Source of the DNA: DASQFQ01 sp963722815
GTDB taxonomy: Bacteria > Actinomycetota > Thermoleophilia > Solirubrobacterales > Solirubrobacteraceae
Assembly: GCA_963722815.1 (NCBI GenBank)
Contig: CAVROM010000018.1
Span: forward strand, 1 to 25,799
Length of the DNA stretch: 25,799 nucleotides
Reading direction: 5' to 3'
In this document: piece after piece, positions 1-7,235 of the stretch
How positions within the stretch are numbered: position 1 is the first letter of the stretch
Layout of the letters: the number at the start of each line of letters is the position of its first letter
The notes under the pieces: generated by a model
What the model was told of the DNA's origin: nothing
What the model saw: only the letters and a program-made list of their open reading frames with translations
Database searches by the model: none
Position numbers and translations under genes: made by a program

Positions 1-325
1 ACAGCTCGAAGTGGAGCGCGACGAACGACGGGTCGCGCTCGACCAGGTCCTCGGGCGGCGACGAGCGCGGCGAGCAGGTCGTCGCCGGTGTGGGCGCTGG
101 CGATCGCGGCGTCGAGCACCACCTGGCGGATGTCGGAGTGGGGGGGGGGGGGAGCTGCTCCTTGGTGCCGAAGTAGTAGTGCGGCGGCCGGCACGAGAAA
201 CGCCCTCACGGGCCACGTGGTCGAACGTCGAGCCCGCCGCGCCGCGCTTGGCGACGGAGGCGCGCATGGCATCGACGATCCGCTGTCGCCTTGTCCCCGC
301 TGAGCGTGCGCGTGGCCGCCTCCAT
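1..325 (-). pseudogene. TetR-family transcriptional regulator, partial and frame-interrupted
   Basis: Read on the minus strand, the segment holds the N-terminal DNA-binding domain of a TetR repressor in pieces. One frame gives RIVDAMRASVAKRG and STFDHVA (helix 1 and the start of the helix-turn-helix). Another gives the recognition-helix signature HYYFGTKEQL near 160-185, the hallmark of this family. Further down, DIRQVVLDAAIASAH and DPSFVALHFEL look like the start of the ligand-binding domain. The pieces lie in different frames, and a run of 13 G at 140-152 sits where the frame changes. A start near the ATG at 325 is plausible. The 3' end runs off the window. It is divergent from the next gene. 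Seen: motifs and frame breaks. Inferred: the breaks are sequence errors, not decay. The ligand and targets cannot be predicted. Confidence 0.65.
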
Positions 326-345
326 GCCCGCGATGCTAGCTGGCC

Positions 346-1579
346 ATGAAAACAGCAGCGGGGGCCGGAATCGGCCGTTTGCCACACTGGCTCCGCGGGA
401 TGCGCGCCGGGGCATCGCCCTCTCCATGCTCCTCGCCGCCGCCGTCCTGGCCGCGACGTCGGGCGCCGACACGCCTGCCCGGGCGCGAGCGCAGGCGACG
501 GTCGTGAGCGGCTCGCTGGGCGACTTCGGGATGCTGCAAGCCCGGGGCGACGACGCGCAGGCCGACGACTCGGTGACATGGAGGTCAGCGGCGTCAAGGT
601 CGGAGCCTCAAGACCGTGGCCCGCGCCTCGCGCGCGGGCGACGCGCGCCCGCGCCTCCAGCCTCGCCCCCCAGATCGACCTGCTCGACGGCCTGGTGACC
701 ACCACCGCCGCGCGCCGTACCGCGATCGCGCCGGCGGCAAGACGATCCCACCGGCCGCGTCGCCGGCCTCACGCTCGAGGGCCGCCGTGTCGGCGACGTG
801 ACGAAGAACCGCGCCTACCTCTCTCCGACGCCTCGAGCGTCGCCGTCAACCGCGGCAAGACCGCCCTCACGCTGATCCTCGGCAGCGCCCACGGCTCGCT
901 GCCCAAGGGCACGAAGCTCCGCGTCGCCACCGCGACCGCCCTGGCCGAGGACGCCGTCGTCGCGACCCCCACCGCCACGCCGACACCCACCGCGACCGCC
1001 ACCCCCAAGCCCGAGAAGAAGCCGCCCAAGCGCAAGCGCGCCCCCAAGGTCCCCAAGCGCCTCACCGGCCAGGGCTACACGTTCCCGTCTACGGCAAGGC
1101 GACCGCCGCAGACGACTTCGGCGCCGCCCGCGCCGACACCGGCGTCCATGAGGGCAACGACGTCTTCGCCCCGTTCGGCGCCCCTGTGCTCGCGGTCGCC
1201 GACGGACCGTCCACCGCGTCGGCACGCTGCCCATCTCCGGCAACCGCCTGTGGCTCCACACCGCCGCCGGCGACGCCTTCTTCTACGCCCACCTCTCCGC
1301 CTTCTCCCCTGACGCCGAGAACGGCCGCAAGGTCAAGGCCGGCACGTCCTCGGCTTCACCGGCAACACCGGCGACGCCGAGCCCACCCCGCCCCACGTCC
1401 ACTTCGAGATCCACCCCGGCGGCGAGGCCGAGGACGCGATCGATCCGCATGCGATCCTGCTCGCATGGCAGGAGCACCGCGACGTCGCCCCGGGCGCGTG
1501 GCTGACGCGCCACGGCGGCGACACGGCGCAGCGCCCCGGCGCGCTTGTCGAGGTCCGCGACTTCATCGCCGGTGACTGA
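346..1579 (+). pseudogene. M23 (LytM-type) metallopeptidase, secreted, frame-interrupted
   Basis: A Zn-dependent peptidoglycan endopeptidase of family M23 can be pieced together across several frames. The N-terminus carries a signal-peptide-like stretch (ALSMLLAAAVLAATSGAD near 411-465). A Thr/Pro/Ala-rich, then Lys/Pro-rich linker follows at about 960-1060. The catalytic domain shows GVHEGNDVFAPFG (H-x3-D zinc ligands, about 1140-1185) and PPHVHFEIHP (H-x-H ligand, about 1390-1420). Each repair needs only one added base, for example near 1086, 1207 and 1346. The start is uncertain: ATG at 346, 400 or 426. The last frame ends with TGA at 1577-1579, overlapping the next gene's GTG. The family normally remodels or cleaves cell-wall cross-links outside the membrane. 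I infer assembly or sequencing errors, because the domain is otherwise intact. Confidence 0.75.
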
Positions 1580-1953
1580 GTCCGCCCCCGAGCACAGCAC
1601 GCTGGCCGAGAAGCTGGCGCGCCGGCGCGAGAAGCACGTCCAGCGCAGCAAGCCCTACGGATCGGCTTCACGATCCTCGCGTTCGTGATCTTCCTCGGCG
1701 GGCTCGCGCTCGTGCCGCTGCCGGGCCCGGGCTGGGCGGTGGTGTTCGTCGGCCTGGGCATGCTCGCGCTCGAGTTCGAGTGGGCCGAGAAGCTGATGGT
1801 GCGGATGCTCAACTGGGTGCACCGCACGACCGAGGCGCGAAGGCGGCGTCACCCGCTCAGAAGGCGGCGATGACGACGCTCACCGTCGCGGGGATCGCGG
1901 CCTTCGTCGTGGCCGCGATCCTCTGGGACATCCCCTTGGTGCCGGTGGTCTAG
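1572..1953 (+). pseudogene. PGPGW-family putative membrane protein, frame-interrupted
   Basis: A small actinobacterial membrane protein of the PGPGW type (TIGR02611-like). The core contains a first membrane segment (GFTILAFVIFLGGLALVPL), then the family motif PGPGW, a second hydrophobic segment (AVVFVGLGMLALEF), then EWAEKLMVRMLNWV. A last hydrophobic helix (TVAGIAAFVVAAILW) ends at TAG 1951-1953. The reading frame breaks near 1660 and near 1832, each repaired by one extra base. The proposed GTG start at 1572 overlaps the M23 stop by 8 nt, suggesting translational coupling. The function of the family is unknown. The 3' end overlaps the convergent gene by four bases. The breaks match the error pattern of the two genes before it. 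Confidence 0.7.
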
Positions 1954-2414
1954 GAGGAGGTGCCGGCGGTCGCCGGCTGGCTCGCCGACGTGGGCGACGA
2001 GGTCGTCGAGGTGTACTCGAACTCCTCCTCGGCGCCGAACAGGGCGTCGAGCACCTTCTTGCGCAGGCCCTCGGAGACGGCCAGCGCGATGCCGGCGCTC
2101 ACGACGGTCAGGAACAGCAGCCGGCCGAAGCTCAGGCCCTTCTTCTGGTTGGGCGCCTCGCGCAGGGCGACGGACGCGTCGCGGAAGGACTCGGCGGCGT
2201 TCTTGAGGTCCTTCTGCAGCTTCTTGTCGTCGAAGATCTGCTTCGTCGGCGACTTGCCGTTGCCGAGGCGGGCGGCGGCGTCACGCGCTGACTCGTAAGC
2301 CTGGTACAGGTTCTGGCGCAGCTCATCGTCCTCGATCACTCGTTGGACGTACGGGCTGTTCTTGACTGCCACGGCGGCCGCGCCAGCCTTGGCCGCCTTC
2401 TTCTTCGCTGCCAT
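1950..2414 (-). CDS. Hypothetical single-pass membrane protein encoded downstream of lon
   Basis: 154 residues from ATG 2414, preceded by a good ribosome-binding site (GAGAGGTG). No family is recognised. In order: a Lys/Ala-rich N-terminus (MAAKKKAAKAG), a charged, probably helical region (about 20-95) rich in Asp/Glu/Lys/Arg, one membrane segment (LLFLTVVSAGIALAV, about 105-120), then a short acidic, Ser/Thr-rich tail. The ATG lies two bases after the lon stop (TGACCATG), so translation is almost certainly coupled to lon and the gene belongs to the hsp20-lon operon. That context suggests a link to protein quality control or membrane stress, but this is inference only. The 3' end overlaps the convergent PGPGW gene by four bases. 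Confidence 0.8.
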   Translation of the reverse strand: MAAKKKAAKAGAAAVAVKNSPYVQRVIEDDELRQNLYQAYESARDAAARLGNGKSPTKQIFDDKKLQKDLKNAAESFRDASVALREAPNQKKGLSFGRLLFLTVVSAGIALAVSEGLRKKVLDALFGAEEEFEYTSTTSSPTSASQPATAGTSS

Positions 2415-2416
2415 GG

Positions 2417-4834
2417 TCACCTCTCGCTCGGAGTCGTAGTTGCGAGCATACCCTCCAGCGCAGCCTCGAATACTTCGTCGACACGGTCGACCCAGACGAA
2501 CTCGAGGTCCTCGCACAGCACGTCGGGAAACTCCTCGAGGTCGGCCTCGTTGCGCCTCGGCGCGATCACGCGCTTGATGCCCAGGCTCTGCGCGGCCAGC
2601 GACTTCTCCTTCAGCCCGCCGATCGGGAGCACCTGGCCGGTCAGCGTGATCTCGCCCGTCATCGCCGTGTCCGAGCGGACGGGATGGCCGGTCACCAGCG
2701 ACATCAACGCGGTCGCCATCGTGATGCCCGCGCTCGGCCCGTCCTTCGGGATCGCACCCGACGGCACGTGGAGGTGGATGTCGTGGGTGAGGAAGTAGTC
2801 GTCGTTGAGGTCGGGCGCGAAGCGGTGCGCGTGCCCGCGCACGTACGAGAGGGCCGCCTGGGCCGACTCGCGCATCACGTCGCCGAGCTGGCCGGTGACG
2901 ATCAGCCGCGGCGGGTGCGCGGGGTTGCCCGGCATCGCGGTCGCCTCCACGAACAGCACGTCGCCGCCGACCGGGGTCCACGCCAGCCCGGTGGCGACCC
3001 CCGGCTCGCTGGTGCGCCGCTTGACGTCGGGCTGGAAGCGCGGGCGGCCGAGCAGCTCGCGCACCTTCGGCGCGGTCACCGACAGCTTCTTCTCGAGCTT
3101 GCCCTCCGCGACCTGGCGCGCGACCTTGCGGCACACCGAGCCGATCTCGCGCTCGAGGTTGCGGACGCCCGCCTCGCGCGTGTAGTCGCTGATGATCGCC
3201 TTCAGCCCGGTGTCGCTGAAGCCGATCTGCGACTTCTTGAGCCCGTTGCGGTCGATCTGGCGCGGCACGAGGTAGCGCTTGGCGATCTGGAGCTTGTCCT
3301 CTTCCGTGTAGCCGGAGAGCTGGATGACCTCCATGCGGTCGCGCAGCGGGCCCGGCACCGTGTCGAGCGTGTTCGCCGTGGTGATGAACATCACGCGCGA
3401 GAGATCGAACGCGATGTCGAGATAGTGGTCGCGGAAGTCGGCGTTCTGCTCCGGGTCGAGCACCTCGAGCATCGCCGACGCCGGGTCGCCGCGGTAGTCG
3501 GCGCCCATCTTGTCGATCTCGTCGATCATGAAGACCGGGTTGTTGGCGCCCGCGTCGCGCAGCGCGCGCACGACCACGCCCGGCATCGCGCCGATGTAGG
3601 TGCGGCGGTGGCCGCGGATCTCTGCCTCGTCGCGCATCCCGCCGACCGAGATGCGCTCGAACCTGCGCTCCAGGGCGGCGGCGATCGAGCGGCCGAGCGA
3701 CGTCTTGCCGACGCCCGGCGGCCCGACGAAGCAGAGGATCGAGCCGCGCGCGTCGGGCTTCAGCCGCCGCACGGCGAGGAACTCGATGATGCGGTCCTTG
3801 ACGCGCTCGATGTCGTAGTGGTCGGCGTCGAGCTGCTCGCGCGCGTGCTCGAGGTCGAGGTTGTCCTCGGTCGAGCTGCCCCACGGCAGCGAGGCGATCC
3901 ACTCCAGGTAGGTGCGGATCACCCCGTGCTCGGCGGCCGCCTGCGGCAGCTTCTCCAGCCGCGAGAGCTCGCGGTCGGCGACCCTGCGCACCGGCTCGGG
4001 CAGGTCGATCGCGGCCAGCTGCTCGCGGAGCTCTTCGACCTCGGCCTCGGCCGGGTCGCGCTCGCCGAGCTCCTCCTGGATCGCCTTGAGCTGCTCGCGC
4101 AGCAGGTAGTCGCGCTGGGACTTGTCGAGCTCGGACTGCACCTGCGACTGGATCCGCGCGCCCATGGCGGCGACCTCGAGCTCGCGCGCGAGGATCTGGG
4201 AGAGCCGCCGCAGCCGCTTGGCGACGTCGCGCTCCTCGAGCAGGTCCTGCTTCTCCTCGGTCTTGATCCGTAGGGAGCCGGCGATCAGGTGCGAGAGCGC
4301 GGAGGGGTCGTCGATGTTGGCGACCGCCATCTGCAGCTCCTCGGGCAGATACGGCGTCTCCTCGATGATGCGCGAGAACGCCTGCTGGACGTTGCGCATC
4401 AGCGCCGTCAGCTCGGCGCCCTCCTCGACGATGTCCGGCGCGTCGGAGAGGCGGGCGACGAGGTAGGGCTCCTCCGACTCCCATGCCTCGATGTTCACCC
4501 GCTGGCCGCCCTGGACGAGGATCCGCAGCGTGCCGTCGGGCACCTTGAGCATGCGCGCGACGGTGCCCACGACGCCGACGCGGTAGAGCTGCCCCGGCCC
4601 GGGCGCCTCCGCCTCCGGATCCTTGCTGCCGACCATCACGAGCTGGCGGTCGCGCGCCAGCACGTCGTTGACGAGCTGGATCGAGCGCTCCTGCCCGACC
4701 GCCAGCGGCGTCAGCGTGTCGGGGAACGTGACGGTGTCGCGCAGCGGCAGCACCGGCAGGAGCTCGGGGACCGACGGGGCGCCCATCTCCACCGCGCGAG
4801 CGCCGTCGCCGAGCGTCTCGATGTCGATGGTCAC
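2417..4834 (-). CDS. lon: ATP-dependent Lon protease (LonA type)
   Basis: 805 residues, the usual size of LonA (about 780-810). Lon degrades misfolded and selected regulatory proteins in the cytoplasm as a homo-oligomer. The N-terminal substrate-binding domain starts with LLPVLPLRDTVTFP, followed by a long helical region. The AAA+ module has Walker A GPPGVGKT (about residue 370), Walker B VFMIDEIDK, and arginine-rich sensor regions. The C-terminal protease domain has the catalytic serine in KDGPSAGI (about residue 700) and the catalytic lysine in GGLKEK (about 743). The start is GTG at 4834, overlapping the hsp20 TGA by four bases (GTGA), with the RBS inside hsp20. It therefore depends on the hsp20 promoter and probably responds to the same stress signal. 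No key residue is missing. Confidence 0.97.
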   Translation of the reverse strand: MTIDIETLGDGARAVEMGAPSVPELLPVLPLRDTVTFPDTLTPLAVGQERSIQLVNDVLARDRQLVMVGSKDPEAEAPGPGQLYRVGVVGTVARMLKVPDGTLRILVQGGQRVNIEAWESEEPYLVARLSDAPDIVEEGAELTALMRNVQQAFSRIIEETPYLPEELQMAVANIDDPSALSHLIAGSLRIKTEEKQDLLEERDVAKRLRRLSQILARELEVAAMGARIQSQVQSELDKSQRDYLLREQLKAIQEELGERDPAEAEVEELREQLAAIDLPEPVRRVADRELSRLEKLPQAAAEHGVIRTYLEWIASLPWGSSTEDNLDLEHAREQLDADHYDIERVKDRIIEFLAVRRLKPDARGSILCFVGPPGVGKTSLGRSIAAALERRFERISVGGMRDEAEIRGHRRTYIGAMPGVVVRALRDAGANNPVFMIDEIDKMGADYRGDPASAMLEVLDPEQNADFRDHYLDIAFDLSRVMFITTANTLDTVPGPLRDRMEVIQLSGYTEEDKLQIAKRYLVPRQIDRNGLKKSQIGFSDTGLKAIISDYTREAGVRNLEREIGSVCRKVARQVAEGKLEKKLSVTAPKVRELLGRPRFQPDVKRRTSEPGVATGLAWTPVGGDVLFVEATAMPGNPAHPPRLIVTGQLGDVMRESAQAALSYVRGHAHRFAPDLNDDYFLTHDIHLHVPSGAIPKDGPSAGITMATALMSLVTGHPVRSDTAMTGEITLTGQVLPIGGLKEKSLAAQSLGIKRVIAPRRNEADLEEFPDVLCEDLEFVWVDRVDEVFEAALEGMLATTTPSER

Positions 4835-5280
4835 TCGCGGCGCCCCGGCTCGATCGGCACCGTGCGCGGGTCGGCGGGCGCGGCAATCGGGAGCTCGACC
4901 ACGAGCATCCCGTCCTCGTAGGCGGCGCGAGCGGCGTCGGCGTCGACGTCGGCGCCGAGCGCGACGACGCGGCGGAACGGCCCGTGCTCGATCTCGAGCT
5001 GCTGATACAGGCGCTCCTGGTCGGACGCCGGGGCGAGCCGCTGGCCGCCGAGGATCAGCTCACGCCCGCGGATCTCGAGCTCGAGCTGGGCCGGGTCGAT
5101 GCCGGCCAGGTCGGCGCGCACCACCGCCCGCGGCGGGTTGCCGACGTAGTAGACGTCGACGGCGGGGACGAAGCCGCCGCGCCGCGGCCGGGCGAGCCCG
5201 CGATCGAAGACATCGCCGAACAGCTCGTCCATCTCGCGCCGCATGCGCTCGAAGTTGGCGAAGAGGTCGCGTTCGGACAC
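4831..5280 (-). CDS. Small heat-shock protein, Hsp20/alpha-crystallin family
   Basis: 149 residues. The N-terminal arm (RDLFANFERMRREMDELFGDVF) is typical of bacterial Hsp20 proteins. The alpha-crystallin domain runs from FVPAVDVYYVG through AVVRADLAGI and LELEIRGRELILGG to AAYEDGMLVVELPI, which contains the conserved A-x-x-x-x-G-x-L motif. The tail ends without a clear I-x-I. The protein acts as an ATP-independent holdase that keeps unfolding proteins soluble in the cytoplasm. The chosen start is GTG 5280. There is no Shine-Dalgarno sequence; instead a TAGCGT -10-like box lies nine bases upstream, which fits a leaderless transcript. The start codon sits inside a perfect palindrome. The gene overlaps lon by four bases. 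An alternative start is ATG 5246, which would remove the arm and is less likely. Confidence 0.93.
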   Translation of the reverse strand: MSERDLFANFERMRREMDELFGDVFDRGLARPRRGGFVPAVDVYYVGNPPRAVVRADLAGIDPAQLELEIRGRELILGGQRLAPASDQERLYQQLEIEHGPFRRVVALGADVDADAARAAYEDGMLVVELPIAAPADPRTVPIEPGRRE

Positions 5281-5293
5281 TAAGTCCGAACGC
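5269..5293. promoter_or_regulatory. Perfect 10+10 bp palindrome at the hsp20 start (candidate operator)
   Basis: GCGTTCGGAC, five bases ACTAA, then GTCCGAACGC: all ten pairs match. It spans the hsp20 start codon (5278-5280) and four bases of the candidate -10 box TAGCGT at 5290-5295 (minus strand). A repressor bound here would block both promoter and start. It matches neither the CIRCE (HrcA) nor the HAIR (HspR) consensus that I know. A transcript hairpin is possible but lacks a T tract, so a terminator is less likely. Confidence 0.6.
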
Positions 5294-5295
5294 TA
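5290..5295 (-). promoter_or_regulatory. Candidate -10 box of the hsp20-lon operon
   Basis: TAGCGT (TANNNT type), nine bases before GTG 5280. No convincing -35 hexamer is seen. The box overlaps the palindrome at 5269-5293. Confidence 0.4.
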
Positions 5296-5302
5296 GCGCG
5301 GC

Positions 5303-6343
5303 CTAGACCAACTCAGCGCGCTTGCGCACGAGGCGCGGGTCGACCGCCATCGGCTTGGCCGTCGGCTGACCGAAGTAGAAGCCCTGGCCGAGGTCGACGC
5401 CGAGCTCGCGCATCGCCTCGAACTCGTCGACGCGCTCGATGCCCTCGGCGACGACGCGGCAGCCCTGCTCGTGGGCGACCTCGACGAGCGCTGCGACCAG
5501 CCTCCGCCGCGCGGGGGAGTGCTGGATGCCGGCGGTCATCGCGCGGTCGATCTTGCCGATGTCGGGCTTGAGCTCCTCCAGGCAGGCGAGCGACTCGGCG
5601 CCGCCGGAGAGGTCGTCGAGCGCGACGAGCGCGCCGCGCTCGCGGTGGGCGTCGACGAGCGACTTGAGCATCGCGCGGTCGGGCGAGCGCTCGGGGCGGA
5701 TCAGCTCGAGGCAGATGCGGGAGGGATCGCCCCCGAGGCGGATCACGATCGGCCAGGTGGTGCGCATCGAGGACTCGACGTCGAGCACCGCGCGCGGGTC
5801 GATGTTGACGAACAGGACCTCGCCCTCGGGCATCAGCGGCAGGCCGACCTCGAGCGCGGCGGCGCGGGCGCGGGCGTCGAAGGAGAAGAGCGCGTCGTGG
5901 GCCTCGGCGGCCCCGATCAGCTCGGCGCCGCGCAGCTCGACCGTGCCCAGCATGCCGCGCATCAGCGCCTCGCGGCCGTAGGGCTTGCCGCTGGCGAGGT
6001 CGATGATCGGCTGGAAGTGCGGCGTCATCTCGCCGTGGGAGAGGAACTCGGGGAACCAGTCGGTGCGCGTGCGGTCGAGCAACGTGTCGGCCGGGATCGG
6101 CAACCCCTGCTCGTCGTCGAGCTTGACCGCGAACAGGCAGGCGCGCTCGGAGTGCGAGATCGAGCCCAGGAGGTCCTTCAGGCGCTCCTCCCAGCCGGGT
6201 CCTGCGAGCTGCAGGCCCTCGATCGCGATGTCACCGTCGACCGGCTCGGTCGCGTGGTGCTCGAGCTTGTAGAGCACGGAGGGACGGTGCGACAAGAGTC
6301 GCACGCCGTCGGCGGTCTCGCTGCCCTCCCGAACCGGGTTCAT
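5303..6343 (-). CDS. EAL-domain protein (probable cyclic-di-GMP phosphodiesterase)
   Basis: 346 residues from ATG 6343. Residues 1-100 match no domain I recognise. The EAL domain covers about 105-335: HFQPIIDLASG, then YGREALMR (signature Glu about residue 125), LFVNIDP (metal-binding Asn), CLELIRPE (Glu), VALDDLSGG (the Asp pair about 242-243), IGKIDRAM (Lys/Asp), VVAEGIE (Glu) and QGFYFGQP. The residues needed to hydrolyse c-di-GMP to pGpG are visible, so I infer an active enzyme, although DDLSGG replaces the common DDFGTG. No GGDEF domain or membrane segment is present. The unassigned N-terminus may be a sensor or partner-binding region. It follows the MBL gene on the same strand after 48 bases, and its stop lies 22 bases before hsp20. 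Confidence 0.9.
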   Translation of the reverse strand: MNPVREGSETADGVRLLSHRPSVLYKLEHHATEPVDGDIAIEGLQLAGPGWEERLKDLLGSISHSERACLFAVKLDDEQGLPIPADTLLDRTRTDWFPEFLSHGEMTPHFQPIIDLASGKPYGREALMRGMLGTVELRGAELIGAAEAHDALFSFDARARAAALEVGLPLMPEGEVLFVNIDPRAVLDVESSMRTTWPIVIRLGGDPSRICLELIRPERSPDRAMLKSLVDAHRERGALVALDDLSGGAESLACLEELKPDIGKIDRAMTAGIQHSPARRRLVAALVEVAHEQGCRVVAEGIERVDEFEAMRELGVDLGQGFYFGQPTAKPMAVDPRLVRKRAELV

Positions 6344-6367
6344 TCAGGCAGCATCGGCGCGAACGCA

Positions 6368-6389
6368 GCGCCCCTTGACCAAAGGGCGC
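6368..6389 (-). terminator. GC-rich hairpin after the MBL gene
   Basis: GCGCCCCTT / loop GACCA / AAGGGCGC: eight pairs with one bulged base, two bases beyond the MBL stop and about 25 before the EAL start. There is no T tract, so it may be a weak terminator or attenuator or an mRNA-stability element. Confidence 0.4.
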
Positions 6390-6391
6390 GG

Positions 6392-7186
6392 CTATACGTC
6401 GTAAATAGCGCCCTCGCGGGCCATCTCGACCGGGCCGCCGAACGCCGTCTCCGCATCCTCGCGGGCCCAGTCCTCGCCCAGCTCGTCGGAGAAGTGGGTC
6501 AGGAGCACGCGGTGGGCGCCGGCCTTGCGGGCGTGCTCGCCGGCCTCGCCGGGCGTGATGTGGCCGCGCGGGCCCTCGCGCTCCGGCCGCGGCAGCGTGG
6601 CCTCGATCACGAGCAGGTCGGTGTCGCGGGCGAAGTCGACGATGTGGTCGGTCGGGGCGTGATCGGCGCCGTAGGTGATGCGGCCGCCGCCGTTGCTGCT
6701 GGCGATCTCGACCGCGTTGGAGTCGACGAAGTGCGGGACGGGCTGGAAGCGGATCCGCAGCGGCCCGGCGGAGAGCTCGTCGCCAGGGTCGTACTCGCGC
6801 ATCGCGAACGCGTTCTCGATCAGGTCCTCGTTGCCCCACGCGCCGACGACGCGGCGGAACAGCTCGGTGGCGCCGGGCGGCACGTGCAGCTCGGGACGGG
6901 ACGGGTTGTCCGTGCCCGGGAAGCCGCCGACCGGCACAGGCTGCTGGCGGGGCGCGTACGTGAGCGCGTAGGAGAACGGCACCAGGTCGAGGAAGTGGTC
7001 GGCGTGCAGGTGCGAGATGACGACCGCGTCGACGTCCACGTAGTCGACGAAGCGCCGCAGCTTGGAGAACACGCCGTTCCCGCAGTCGAGCAGGAGGTGG
7101 AAGCCGTCCTCCTCGATCAGATAGCCGCTGCAGGCGCCGTCCACGTCCTGCCAGGACGGCGACTTGCCGAGCACGGTGATGCGCAC
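6392..7186 (-). CDS. MBL-fold metallo-hydrolase (RNase Z/phosphodiesterase-like)
   Basis: 264 residues. The start is GTG 7186, chosen because the protein begins cleanly with the first beta-strand (RITVLGKSPSW) and a strong GAGGAGGG site lies 12 bases upstream; the open frame extends further but reads antisense to the antiporter gene. The metal-binding signature HLHADH is at residues 59-64. Later ligand regions are PVPHFVDS, YGADHAPTD (Asp) and VLLTHFSDE (His). There is no exosite arm typical of tRNase Z, so a general MBL hydrolase or cyclic-nucleotide phosphodiesterase-like role is more likely than tRNA processing. The substrate is unknown. It is divergent from the antiporter gene with 49 bases between the starts. 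Confidence 0.88.
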   Translation of the reverse strand: MRITVLGKSPSWQDVDGACSGYLIEEDGFHLLLDCGNGVFSKLRRFVDYVDVDAVVISHLHADHFLDLVPFSYALTYAPRQQPVPVGGFPGTDNPSRPELHVPPGATELFRRVVGAWGNEDLIENAFAMREYDPGDELSAGPLRIRFQPVPHFVDSNAVEIASSNGGGRITYGADHAPTDHIVDFARDTDLLVIEATLPRPEREGPRGHITPGEAGEHARKAGAHRVLLTHFSDELGEDWAREDAETAFGGPVEMAREGAIYDV

Positions 7187-7235
7187 GTCTGTGAGGCCCT
7201 CCTCCTCAGTGAACTCGCTGCCAGACTCTAGCCCG

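Noticed and set aside
2684..4273. Long open frame on the plus strand opposite lon
   Set aside because: Highly repetitive Arg/Asp/Leu/Val composition; mirror of the lon codon bias on the other strand. Similar antisense frames oppose the EAL/MBL, sdhA and recR-dnaX genes.
5269..5293. Palindrome as terminator of the EAL gene
   Set aside because: It lies at the hsp20 start with no T tract after it, so an operator is the better reading.
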